DNA from: Chelatococcus reniformis
GTDB lineage: Bacteria; Pseudomonadota; Alphaproteobacteria; Rhizobiales; Beijerinckiaceae
DNA: 64,000 nt
Assembly: GCF_014640075.1 (NCBI RefSeq)
Contig: NZ_BMGG01000007.1
Coordinates: 248,001 to 312,000 of the forward strand
Direction: 5' to 3'
Both the position numbers and the translations under genes were made by a program. Below are positions 44,220 to 54,700 of the stretch, piece by piece; position 1 is the stretch's first letter, and each line of letters begins with the position of its first letter. The notes beneath the pieces are model-generated. The model was given only the letters and a program-made list of their open reading frames with translations. It did no database searches and was not told the DNA's origin.

Positions 44220-47200
44220 TCAGGTCCTGACCATCCGCGCGAACAGCGCTTCGATTTCGGCGTCGGACATCCCGTCGATCGCCGTCAGCGGATCGGCCGG
44301 TGCGGTCGAAACGGGCGCCGCGGTCTCGGGGCTGGGTGACACGAGGCGCTCCTCCAGATGGTCGGCCAGGGCCTCGATCGTCGGGCACGTGAAGACGAGC
44401 GTCGCCGGCAGGACTCGCGACAGGCCCAGGCTGGCGCCGAGGTGATTGCGCAACTCGACGGCGAGCAGCGAATCCAGTCCCATCTCGTTGAGGGGGCGGC
44501 GAGGGTCCAAGTCGCCTTCGCCCTGACGGCCGAGCACGCGGGCGACGGTGCGGCCGACGAAATCGACGAGCATCCCGCGCCGCGCGGCCGGCGCAGCCGC
44601 TTCGAGTTCACGCAGCACCGGATCCGGCGTCGCTTCGCGGCCCGCGCCGTCGCGAGACGCGTGCGGCCGGTCGGCATCATCGCGCCGGAAATCGCTCAGC
44701 AGCGAGGGAACGGCGCCGTCGAACGGGGCGAGGTAGCGCGGCCACTGGATTGGGCTGACGACGACATGGGCGGGGGCTTGGCCGACCAGCGATTCGAGGA
44801 GGTCCATGCCTTGCTCCGGCGCGATTGAACCGATGCCGCGCTTGGCGACGGATTGGTCCACGCCGCGCGCGGCGGCTGCGCCGATGTCGCTCCACGCGCC
44901 CCATCCGATGCTCAGGCCCGGGAGCCCGCGGCCTCGGCGGAATTGGGCGAGGGCATCCATGAAGGCATTCGCCGCGGCATGATTGACCTGGCCTGCCGAG
45001 CCCAAGGTCGCGGCCAGGGAGGAGTAGAGGACGAAGAAGTCGAGTTGCCGATCCCGCGTCAGCCGGTGCAGCGCCCACGCACCGGCCACCTTGGCCTTCA
45101 GCGGCATCGAGAAGCGCTCCCATTGCTGCTGGGACAGCGCGCCATCCGCGAGCGCTCCGGCCGCATGCACGACACCGCGCAGCGGCCGTCCGGTGCGGTC
45201 GATGGTGTCAAAGGCGTCCGCCAGTTCGGCGTCGTCGCCCACGTCGGCGCGCAACACGAGGACATCGACACCCGCAGCGCGCCAGCCGCCGATGAGCGTC
45301 TGCGCCTCCGGCCCGGGGGAACTGCGGCCGAGCAGGGCCAGCCAACGGGCACCGCGCACCACCAGCCGGCGCGCCGTTTCCAGGCCCAGACCTGCGAAAC
45401 CACCGGTCACCAGGTAGACCCCGCCCGGATCGAGGTCGGCGAGATCGCGAGAGTCGCCGTCGCCGGCCGTGAGGACGAGCTTCCCGATGTGGCGGGCCTG
45501 CGCCATGCAGGCGAAGGCGTCGGCCGCCTGCGTCAAAGGGAACGTTCGGACAGGGAGCGGCTTGAAGGCGCCGCGCGCCACGTCGTCCATCAACGATCGC
45601 AGCATCGCTCCCCAACGCGCCGGGTCGTCGAGCCGGGTGATGGACAGGTCGACCACGTGATAACGGCCGCGCGGCCGCTCGTCGCGGAACGCGCCGGGCG
45701 ACCAGATGTCCCGCTTGCCGATCTCGATGAAGATCCCCGCTGGCGCGAGCGAGCGCACGCTCGCCCCGATGAACGGACCCGACAGCGAATTCAGCACGAC
45801 GTCGACGCCGCCGCCATTGGTGAGCCTGCCGATCTCCGCTTCGAACTCCAGGGTTCTCGACGAGAGCACGTGGGCGACGCCGAGCCCGCGCAGCAGCGCC
45901 CGCTTGGCGTCGCTACCGGCCGTGGCGAAGATCGTCGCGCCCGCCCGTTGGGCGATCTGAATCGCCGCGAGCCCGACCCCGCCGGCGCCCGCATGGATCA
46001 GCACGCTCTGTCCGGCGCGCAGCCCGGCAAGCTCCTCGAGTGCGTGGCGTGCCGTCATCGCAACGAGCGGCAGCGCGGCCGCCTGCGCATGGGTGAGCCC
46101 TCGCGGCCGTGGCACGACGCAGCGAGCGTCGGCCAGCACGTGCGAGGCGAAGGCGCCTGCCGCGGTGGCAACGACCGAGTCGCCCACCTGGACGCCATCG
46201 ACGCCGGGCCCGACGGCCGTCACCACCCCCGCGCATTCGCCGCCGAGCGGTTCGCCATCGGCCCTCATGCCGACCGCGTTCATCACGTCCCGGAAGTTCA
46301 GTCCGCTCGCCGCCACGCGGATCTCGACCGACCCCGGTCCGGGCGGACAGCGTTCGAACGGCACGAGATCGAGATCGCCGATCGTGCCGGTGGCGGCCGC
46401 CTCGAGACGCAGCCGGGGGGCATCGCGCGGCGCGGCCAGGTGGCCGAGCCGGCTGACGAACACGTGACCGCCGCGCACGGCGATCTCCGCCTCCGCGGCG
46501 GATGTCGCGAGGTGGGCCATCACGATGTCCGCTTGTGCCGGCGGCGGCAGGCTCGGATCGAGATCGATCAGCGTCGGCTGCCATTCCGGATGTTCGAGCG
46601 CTGCCGCACGGCGAAAGCCGAGCACCGTCGCCTGGCCGGGATCCGCCAATTCGTGCGCTCCGACCGCCACGGCACCCGTAGCAAGCAGCCAGAGGCGGGG
46701 TGAACGGCCGCCGCGCGCGGCGGCCGCCTGCACGGCCGCCAGCAGCGGCGCGAAGGCATCGCGCTGATGGCGGAGCGCCGCCCCGCCGTCTCCGGGCTCG
46801 AGCGCCGGCAGATCCAGGAAGCCCAGATGAATCAGGGCGTCGACCGAGACGTCGAGGCCAGCTGCCGCATCCACGACCTGCGCTTCGCCGCCGGCCGCCG
46901 TGATCCGAGCCGCGAGCGCGGCGGCGAGGCCGTTGCCCTCGCCGACGATGGCGACGCGCTGCGGCGGCGCGTCCACCCGCCGGGCGACGAAGAGCGCCTC
47001 GCGCGAGGTCGCCAGCGCAGGACCGATCTCCGCCGCGGTGAAACCGCTGGAGGCGAGCACGTCGATCCAGCGCCGCCGGTCGAGCAGCGGGTAGGCCGGA
47101 CGCAGGTCGAGGTCGGTGCCGAGCCACCAGCCATCGGTCAGCCCGAACGTGATGTCGATCCACCGCTCGAAGCCGGTCATCTCGAGCAGGCACAGCATGC

Positions 47201-50200
47201 CGCCGGGGCCGAGCAGCGAGCGCAGCCGGCCGAGGGTGCGGCGCAGATCCGCCGTGGCATGCACCACGTTGGCGGCGATCACGATGTCGAAGCTCTCCGG
47301 CTCTAGTCCCTGCGCGCCGGCATCCGCTTCCAGATCGAGCGTGCGGAACGAAACGAAGTCGAAGGAGGCGAAGGTGTCGCGCGCCCGCTCCACCAGGCTC
47401 GTCCCGACGTCCGTGAAGCAGTAGTCGACGCGGCCGGGCGGCAACCGCTGCAGGATCCAGCCGGTGCTGCCCCCCGAGCCGCCGCCAACTTCGAGGATGC
47501 GGACTTTTCGATGCGCCGGCGCGCGCGCCACCATCCCGGCGATCGTCTCGGCCAGGAGCCCGTTGTAGGCCTTGGATTCGGGTGAGTCCCGATAGAGCCG
47601 TTCGGCGAGCGCGGACGCCCCCCCCGGGAAGAGGACATGCAACGGATCGATGCGGCCCGCCAGGATGCCCGGCAGGTCGCGCCCGCAGGCCATTGCCATG
47701 GCGCGGCGGGCGTCCGTGCCGTCCGAGAGGGCCAGTTCGTCCGGGATCGACGACGCCTCCGGTAACGCGTTGACGACGAACGCATCGCCCGCCCGCCGCA
47801 GCACGCCGTCCTCGGCGAGGATATCAAGGAAGCGGCCGAGGGCGCGGTGATATCGCGGCACGACGGCGAGGCGCTGCGCCAACGACTGGACGTCGACGCG
47901 CTCGCCCAGCGCAGGCTGCCAGCCCAATGCGATCAGGGCCCGCACGATCGATCTGACGCTTTCTTCTTCGAGGGCGAGGAAGGCGTGCTGGTAGGTTGCG
48001 AGATCGTGCTCTCGCTCGAGCTCGACGATGCGGCCATCGAGGGCTCTCGCCAGCTCTCCAGGGGCGGGCATCCAGGCATTGATAATGTCGGCGGGCCGCC
48101 AGTCGACGGCATACAAATCCGATGACATCGCGCCGCGCGGCGGCCGCAGGCTCACGCCCTCCAGCCGTCCCACGACTCCGCCGCCGTCGCAGATGACGAC
48201 GTCGGCACGAAGCAGGCTCGGCTGGTGCTGCTCGAGTTCGACATGCGCCTGGACATCCCGCCCCGGACGGCGGACGACGGTGATGCGATCAATGCCGACC
48301 GGCAGGTATGTCGACGTGCCGGCTGGCAGCGCGGCCGCGATCACCTGCAGGCAGGCGTCCAGCTGGGCGGGATGAATGGCGAACGCGCCGTCGCCGGCGG
48401 CGTCGGGCGTGGTGATGTCGCCCATGGCGTTCCCGGCGCCGGGGCGGGCGCATCGCACGCCGCGCAGGCTCGGGCCGAACGTCAGGCCGCGGCGGGCGAG
48501 CTCCTCGTAGTGTTGCGCCCCGGCGATCTCCTCGCCGAGGGCGGCAGGGGGGAGCGGCCGGCGCCCGACTTCCGCGATCGGACCGTAGTCGCCCTGGGCG
48601 TGGCGGAGCCAGCCCGCCGCCGGGTCGGCCGCGTCGCAGGACAGGATCTCGAAGCTCGCAGGCGATTCTCCGTCTCGTCGGACAACGGTCTGCACGATGC
48701 GCGGGACGTCGGACGAAAGCACCAGCGGCTCGGTGATCAGCATGCCTTCCGCCGCTACGGGAGAGCCGCCGATGAGCTTGCCGGCCTGCAGAACCATGTC
48801 GATCATGGCGGCCGCCGGCATGATCACCCGCTGCTGCACGACGTGATCGGCCAGGAAGGGCGCGGCGTCCGGGGTAAGCACCGCTTCGAACTGGACGACA
48901 TCGGGCAGAGGCGAGCGGAGCCGGACACCGAGCAGAGGATGACCGGAGGCCGCCCCGGCCGCGGGCGGGACCGTCCCGGTCGCCTCGGCGAACCAATGGC
49001 GCTGGCGGCGGAAGCGCGCGGTCGGCAGCGCGATTGGACGGCCGGCGCGCTCGGGATCGAGGCCGCGCCAATCGATCTCGGCACCGGCAAGATACAGACT
49101 GCCGACGGCGTCGAGCATGGAGCACCAGTCGTCGGCACCACGACGCAGGGTCGGAACGAAGCGCGGGCCTTGGCCGTCAGGGAACACCGCCGCACCGAAG
49201 GCCGACAACGCCGGGTGCGGGCCCACCTCGATGCAGATGTCGACGTCCATCGCCGCCAGCGACGTCAGCCCATCGGCAAACCGGACGCGGTCCCGCAAAT
49301 GCCGGCGCCAGTAATTCGAAGTCGCCAGCTCCGATGAGGACAGGCGCTGTCCCGTGACATTGGAAATGATCGGGACGCGGGGGGCACTAAACGAGGCCTT
49401 GGCAGCTTCCACCTCGAAGGCATCGAGGATCGGCGTGACCAGGGGCGAATGGAATGCATGGGATACACCGAGCGGCTGCGTGCGAACGTCCTCTGCCGCA
49501 AAGCGGGCGCAGACGGCCTCGACATGCGCCGCCACCCCGGAAATGACCGTTTGCGCCGGACCATTGACGGCGGCGATCGCAACCTCCGCTTCAAACGACA
49601 CGAGCGCGTCCGCGACCCGTGCCTCGGGAGCGAAGATGGCCGCCATGGCGCCGCCCGTCGGTAGCGACTGCATCAGCGAACCGCGAACCGCGATGAGGCG
49701 CAGCGCGTCTTGCAGGTCGAGAGCGCCGGCGACGCAGGCCGCGACGAACTCGCCGACCGAATGGCCGAGGACCGCGACCGGTTTGATGCCGAGGCCGAGC
49801 AGGAACTCGGCCAGCGCATACTCCACCGTGAACAATGCAGGTTGGGCGAGCCCCGTCTGCTGGAGTGCGCCCGCGTCGTCCTGCGCCAGTACGGAGGTCC
49901 GGAGCGATTGCCCGAGCAGCGGGGTCAGGATCTGGTCGCAGCGGTCGAAGGCCGTCCGGAAGGCCGGCGCCGCGCGGTAAAGCCCCGCCGCCATGCCGGT
50001 ATATTGGGACCCTTGCCCGGTGAACACGAAGGCGACGCGCGGCGGCTCCTGGCTGAGCAGCTCCGCCATCCGCCATTCCCCCGTTGCCTCGTCCCGGGAC
50101 AAGGCGGCGAGCCCTGAGCGCAGCGAGGCGGCCGAGGCGGTCCTGATGACCGCTCGAGCGGCGCGGTTGGAGCGACCGAGCGTCAACGTCCGGGCGATGT

Positions 50201-51704
50201 CGGCGAGGCGGGCGTCCGGCTCGATCGCGTCGCAGGTCGCGGCCGCGAGCGCCCGCAGCGCGTCGGTCCGATGGGCCGACAGCGGAATGAGCCAGCCGGA
50301 GCGCTCTGCGGCCTCGGGCGCGGCGGCGGGAGGGGGCGCCTCGACGACGAGATGGGCATTGGTGCCGCTGAAGCCGAACGCGCTGACGCCTGCGATGCGG
50401 CGTCCGCCGATAGGGGGCCACGGCATCGTCTGCCGGGGCACGCTGAGCTTCCAGTCATCCCAGGCGATATGGGCGCTCGGCGTGGTGAAATGCGGCTGCG
50501 CCGGAATCGTTGCGTGCTGGAGAGCCAGCACGCACTTGACCAGGCCGATCGCCCCTGCGGCGGCCTCCAGATGTCCGACGTTGGCCTTGGCCGAGCCGAT
50601 CAGCAGCGGTTGGTGCGCGTCGCGGCCGCTGCCGAAGACCGCGCCGAGGGCTTGCGCCTCCAGAGGGTCGCCGAGCTGGGTGCCCGTGCCGTGGGCCTCG
50701 ACATAACCGATCTGGTCGGGCGTCAGTCCGGCCTGCGCGAGCGCTGCGCGGATGACCGCTTGCTGTGCAGGGCCGTTGGGTGCCGTGAGGCTGCTGGAGG
50801 GGCCATCCTGGTTGACCGCGCTGCCGCGGATCACGGCCAGCACGCGGTCACCATCGCTGTCCGCGTCGCTCAGGCGCTTGAGGGCGACGACGGCGCAGCC
50901 CTCGCCGCGGCCGAAGCCGTCGGCGCCAGCGTCGAACGCCTTGCAGCGCCCGTCGGGCGCGAGCATCCGCGCCCGGGAGAGCGCGGTGTAGATGTCGGGC
51001 GACAGGATGAGGTTGACGCCGCCGGCGAGCGCCAGACGGCATTCCCGGTTGCGCAAGGCCTGGCAGGCCAGATGAACGGCAACCAGGGAGGACGAGCAGG
51101 CCGTGTCGATGCTGACGCTCGGGCCGCTGAGGCCGAGCAGATAGGAGACCCGGCCCGACAGGACGCTGTGGGCGATGCCGGACGCGAAATGTGGCCCGAG
51201 TGCCGCGGCGCCCGCCCGCATCTGCATGTAGGCATAGTCGGATCCGGCCGCGCCCATGAAGACACCGGTCGCGGAGCCGTGCAGGCGGTCAGGCGCCTGT
51301 CCGGCGTTCTCCAGCGCTTCCCAGCACACCTCGAGCAGCAGGCGCTGCTGCGGGTCCATCGCCGCCGCCTCGCGGGGCGACAGACCGAAGAAGTCCGCGT
51401 CGAAGAGATCGATGTCGTCGATGAAGGAGCCGGCCCGCGCGGCGATCCGGCCGGGCGCGTCGGGATCGGGGTCATAGAGCGCGCCATGGTCCCAGCGCCC
51501 CGACGGGGGCGGACGCACCGCATCGCGGCCCTCCGCCAGGAGCGTCCAGAAGCTGTCGGCGTCGGCCGCTCCGCCCGGCGCTCGGCAGCCGAGACCGATC
51601 ACCGCGATGGGGGCGGCCATGTCAGCCCGCAAGGCGTCCAGCCGCGCCTCGGCCTCCTGCAAGGCAAGGAAGGCGCGCTGGAGCGGAGTGAGGGAGACGT
51701 TCAT
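44220..51704 (-). CDS. Type I PKS protein D: KS-AT-DH-cMT-ER-KR-ACP
   Basis: Largest protein here (2494 aa), one module with every optional domain. KS has IDTACSSSL near residue 201. AT has GHSVGEF near 646 and HAFHSPLV (malonyl type). DH has FLADHVVQQRVIMP near 951 (Gly replaced by Gln) and LDACLQVI. The C-methyltransferase has LEVGGGSGGST near 1408 and ANVVHAT. ER has NFRDVMNAVGMRADG, lacking the Tyr seen in B and F, and HAGAGGVGLAA near 1908. KR has VTGGFAGLG near 2103 and His at the Tyr position ([10 protein letters not shown] near 2243). ACP has MGLDSLLAVE near 2410. Expected output is a saturated extension carrying a SAM-derived methyl branch. The start overlaps the stop of gene C (ATGA). 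The C-terminal tail AIDGMSDAEIEALFARM is of the docking type shared by A-D. Confidence 0.94.
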   Translation of the reverse strand: MNVSLTPLQRAFLALQEAEARLDALRADMAAPIAVIGLGCRAPGGAADADSFWTLLAEGRDAVRPPPSGRWDHGALYDPDPDAPGRIAARAGSFIDDIDLFDADFFGLSPREAAAMDPQQRLLLEVCWEALENAGQAPDRLHGSATGVFMGAAGSDYAYMQMRAGAAALGPHFASGIAHSVLSGRVSYLLGLSGPSVSIDTACSSSLVAVHLACQALRNRECRLALAGGVNLILSPDIYTALSRARMLAPDGRCKAFDAGADGFGRGEGCAVVALKRLSDADSDGDRVLAVIRGSAVNQDGPSSSLTAPNGPAQQAVIRAALAQAGLTPDQIGYVEAHGTGTQLGDPLEAQALGAVFGSGRDAHQPLLIGSAKANVGHLEAAAGAIGLVKCVLALQHATIPAQPHFTTPSAHIAWDDWKLSVPRQTMPWPPIGGRRIAGVSAFGFSGTNAHLVVEAPPPAAAPEAAERSGWLIPLSAHRTDALRALAAATCDAIEPDARLADIARTLTLGRSNRAARAVIRTASAASLRSGLAALSRDEATGEWRMAELLSQEPPRVAFVFTGQGSQYTGMAAGLYRAAPAFRTAFDRCDQILTPLLGQSLRTSVLAQDDAGALQQTGLAQPALFTVEYALAEFLLGLGIKPVAVLGHSVGEFVAACVAGALDLQDALRLIAVRGSLMQSLPTGGAMAAIFAPEARVADALVSFEAEVAIAAVNGPAQTVISGVAAHVEAVCARFAAEDVRTQPLGVSHAFHSPLVTPILDAFEVEAAKASFSAPRVPIISNVTGQRLSSSELATSNYWRRHLRDRVRFADGLTSLAAMDVDICIEVGPHPALSAFGAAVFPDGQGPRFVPTLRRGADDWCSMLDAVGSLYLAGAEIDWRGLDPERAGRPIALPTARFRRQRHWFAEATGTVPPAAGAASGHPLLGVRLRSPLPDVVQFEAVLTPDAAPFLADHVVQQRVIMPAAAMIDMVLQAGKLIGGSPVAAEGMLITEPLVLSSDVPRIVQTVVRRDGESPASFEILSCDAADPAAGWLRHAQGDYGPIAEVGRRPLPPAALGEEIAGAQHYEELARRGLTFGPSLRGVRCARPGAGNAMGDITTPDAAGDGAFAIHPAQLDACLQVIAAALPAGTSTYLPVGIDRITVVRRPGRDVQAHVELEQHQPSLLRADVVICDGGGVVGRLEGVSLRPPRGAMSSDLYAVDWRPADIINAWMPAPGELARALDGRIVELEREHDLATYQHAFLALEEESVRSIVRALIALGWQPALGERVDVQSLAQRLAVVPRYHRALGRFLDILAEDGVLRRAGDAFVVNALPEASSIPDELALSDGTDARRAMAMACGRDLPGILAGRIDPLHVLFPGGASALAERLYRDSPESKAYNGLLAETIAGMVARAPAHRKVRILEVGGGSGGSTGWILQRLPPGRVDYCFTDVGTSLVERARDTFASFDFVSFRTLDLEADAGAQGLEPESFDIVIAANVVHATADLRRTLGRLRSLLGPGGMLCLLEMTGFERWIDITFGLTDGWWLGTDLDLRPAYPLLDRRRWIDVLASSGFTAAEIGPALATSREALFVARRVDAPPQRVAIVGEGNGLAAALAARITAAGGEAQVVDAAAGLDVSVDALIHLGFLDLPALEPGDGGAALRHQRDAFAPLLAAVQAAAARGGRSPRLWLLATGAVAVGAHELADPGQATVLGFRRAAALEHPEWQPTLIDLDPSLPPPAQADIVMAHLATSAAEAEIAVRGGHVFVSRLGHLAAPRDAPRLRLEAAATGTIGDLDLVPFERCPPGPGSVEIRVAASGLNFRDVMNAVGMRADGEPLGGECAGVVTAVGPGVDGVQVGDSVVATAAGAFASHVLADARCVVPRPRGLTHAQAAALPLVAMTARHALEELAGLRAGQSVLIHAGAGGVGLAAIQIAQRAGATIFATAGSDAKRALLRGLGVAHVLSSRTLEFEAEIGRLTNGGGVDVVLNSLSGPFIGASVRSLAPAGIFIEIGKRDIWSPGAFRDERPRGRYHVVDLSITRLDDPARWGAMLRSLMDDVARGAFKPLPVRTFPLTQAADAFACMAQARHIGKLVLTAGDGDSRDLADLDPGGVYLVTGGFAGLGLETARRLVVRGARWLALLGRSSPGPEAQTLIGGWRAAGVDVLVLRADVGDDAELADAFDTIDRTGRPLRGVVHAAGALADGALSQQQWERFSMPLKAKVAGAWALHRLTRDRQLDFFVLYSSLAATLGSAGQVNHAAANAFMDALAQFRRGRGLPGLSIGWGAWSDIGAAAARGVDQSVAKRGIGSIAPEQGMDLLESLVGQAPAHVVVSPIQWPRYLAPFDGAVPSLLSDFRRDDADRPHASRDGAGREATPDPVLRELEAAAPAARRGMLVDFVGRTVARVLGRQGEGDLDPRRPLNEMGLDSLLAVELRNHLGASLGLSRVLPATLVFTCPTIEALADHLEERLVSPSPETAAPVSTAPADPLTAIDGMSDAEIEALFARMVRT

Positions 51705-54700
51705 GCCCGGCTCACCTCACGGCTTGCGAGCAGGCGCTCGATGTCGGCGTCGCTCAGTTGTGCAATCTCGTGGGCCGCGAGGGAGGGCGCGATCGCCGCC
51801 GCCGGCGCCGCCTGGCGCTCCGCAACTTCGGCAGGCCGTACGAGCGCGAGCAGCTTGGCGGCGAGCGCCTCGATGGTGGGGTAGTCGAACATCAGCGTTG
51901 CCGGCAGTGGCCGGGCCAGTGACAACCCGCGGGTCAGGCGATCACGCAGTTGCAGCGCCATGAGCGAGTCGAGTCCAAGTTCTGCAAGCCGGCTGTGTCG
52001 ATGGGGCGGCGCATCGTCGCCCGTTCGCAGCACGGCCATCACATGCGTGCGCACCACGTCCCGCATGAGGTCCAGCTGCTCGCCCGCCGGGGCGGCGAGG
52101 ATCATGTCGGCGGCGGACTGAACAGGCACCGCCGGGGCGTCCATGGTGAGCTGATCGTCTGCGTCGGGCTCGCTCGCGGCCGAGCCGGCCGAGAAGACAC
52201 CGGGCGCACGGGCAAGGATCAAATGCTGACCCAGCGTGTCGGCGGCGGAGCCGCGCCGCGGCCAGGTTTCCACGTCCGCAAACCCGGCGCCGCGCAACGC
52301 CGCCCCCCAGGCCTCCGGGGCCAGCAGTGGCCCGTCATGGCGGAGTTCGTCGGCGTGCTTGCGCCATCCGTCGATGAGGCTGGTGGTGAAGTCGAACCAG
52401 GCGAACGATGTGGTCGACTCGATCAGCGCCAATACGCCGCCGGGCGCGAGCAGCGCGAGCAGCCGCTCGAGCGTCCTTGTCAGATCGGTGCAGGCATGGA
52501 CGGCATTGGCCGCCACAACGAGGTCGAACTGGCCGCCCTCGTAGCCCTGCTCGGCGATCTCGACGTCGAGATCGAAACGGCCGTAGCGCACATGCGGATA
52601 GGCGGCGAACTTGTCGCGCGCGCGGTCGAGGAAGAGGTCGGACACATCGGTGAACAGATAACGGCAGCCGGCGTCGAGCGTTGGCAGCAGCGCCGCCGTC
52701 GTAGCGCCCGTGCCGCCGCCGATTTCGAGCACGCGGAGGCTTCCCCGTGCGCCCGCCGCGGCGCCGAAGGCAGACGTTGCCGCCGAAGCCAGCAGGTTGA
52801 CGTAGCGCATCGCCGCGGAGCGCTCGTAGAGGTCCTCGGCGAGGCCGAACGTGCCGTTCGGAAACAGCGTCTCGAGCGGACTTTCGCGTCCGGCGACGAC
52901 GTCCAACGCCAGCGTGCCGCACTGGCGCACGTAGGCGAGGAGTTCCGGGTTGTCGACGAAGAGCTGCTCCGCCTCGCGCCACAGCCTCGCGAGATCGGGG
53001 TCCGGCAAGGGTGCGCCAGCGTGGATGCCACGTGCGGTCTCGCGCAGGTAGCCGGCGGCGACGAGGCGCTGAAGCCAGCGGCGGACAAGGCCGTGATAGG
53101 AGCTGGCCACACCGAGGCGCGCGAGAATCTCGGCCGGCGCATGCGTCTCGGCCTGAAGGAACAGGCCGGCGCCGCGCAGCGCGGCCAGCGTTTGCGCCAC
53201 GGCGAGTTGATCCAGCACGGCCCACTTCGCCGGATACGAGCCGGCATTGAGCCCGAGCGGTCCTTGCTCGCTCTGCCGGTCGGCCGCCGCCGTCGTCGCG
53301 GCCCACGCATCGGCGGCGCGAACCGGCGCCATCGGCGCCAGCCAATGCCGAGAGCGCTGGAACGGGTAGGTGGGGGCCGCGGATCGGCGCCTGCCGTAGC
53401 CATGGTCGAAACCACGCCAATCCACGCGGGCACCGTCGACGAACAGGCGGCCGACACCCTCCAGCAAGTCGGCCCACGGGTCGCCGTCGCGCCGCATGGA
53501 GGCGATCCATCGGGGGCCATCTCCCAGGCACTCCGCGCCGGCGGTGCACAGCGCCGGATGAGGCCCGAGCTCGACGAAATGGGTGATCCCGAGGGATCCC
53601 AGCGCCGCGATCGCCTGCGCGAAGCGGACGGGGCGGCGCATCTGTGCAAGCCAATAGTGGGGCGCCGAAAGCTCGTCCGGCCCGGCCAGCGCGCCCGTGA
53701 CGTTCGCTGCCAGCGCGATGCGGCTCGGGTGGAACGCCACGGTTTGCAGGGCGGCGGCCAGCGGCGGCAGCGCCGGCTCGATCCAGCGGGAGTGGGAGCC
53801 GAAGGGGATGGCCAGCGCCTTGGTTCGGCCCCCTTCGCTCTCGACCACGCGCGCCCACGCGGCGAGCGCATCGGGCGGACCGCTGACGACGACACTGTCC
53901 GGCCCGTTGAACGCCGCGATCTCCACCTCGCCGACGGCCGCCAGCGCGCGGGCGACCACCGCCTCCGGCGCCGTGGCCGCGAGCATCGTCGCCGCGCCGG
54001 CACAGCGTGCCGCGCCGCGTCCGCGCGCCACCACGACCCGCATGGCATCGTCGAGGGACATCACCCCGCCAGCGTAGGCGGCGGCGTATTCCCCGAGGCT
54101 GTGTCCGAGCGCGGCGGCAGGCTCGATCCCCCATGCGCGCCAGAGCGCCAGCAGACCGACCTGCAGCGCGAAGCCGGCGGGCTGAAGGATCGCGGCATCG
54201 GCCAGGGCGGCGCTATCGGCGGAGAACATGCGTGCGAGAAGGTCGTCGCCGCAATGGGGAGCGGCGGCCCGGGCGCATGCGTCCAGGGCGTCACGAAACA
54301 CCGGCGAGGTCCGATAGAGCTCCCGGCCCATGCCCGCGTGGTGCAGGCCCTGGCCCGTGAACAGGAATGCGATGCGCGGCGCGTCCGCACCCGGCTCGGG
54401 CCCCGCCGTGATGACGGCGGCGTGAGGCTGGCCTTCGCGCAGGGCGGTCAGCCCCCTGACGATATCGGCTTCCGTGCGGCCGACGATGGCGGCGCGAGTG
54501 GCGAGCCCCGCCCGCCCGACGTTGAGCGTGTGGCACAGATCAGCCACCGCGCCGCCTTGCTCGAAGCGGGTCCTCAGACGGTCGGCCGTGGCCTGCAGGG
54601 CCGCCGCGCCATGGGCCGAAAGTGCCAGGACATGGGTCGGTCGGTCGGGCTCCGCCTCGCGCACGGGCGACACCTCCGCCTCTTCGAGCACCACGTGCGC

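Noticed and set aside
44218-44388. Longer start for PKS gene E
   Set aside because: It would overlap the ACP end of gene D; the ATG at 44217 gives a normal docking helix followed by KS.
52335-54134. Other long frames within the PKS genes (for example on the minus strand in a shifted frame)
   Set aside because: Arg/Ala/Pro-rich shadow translations without start signals or recognisable motifs.
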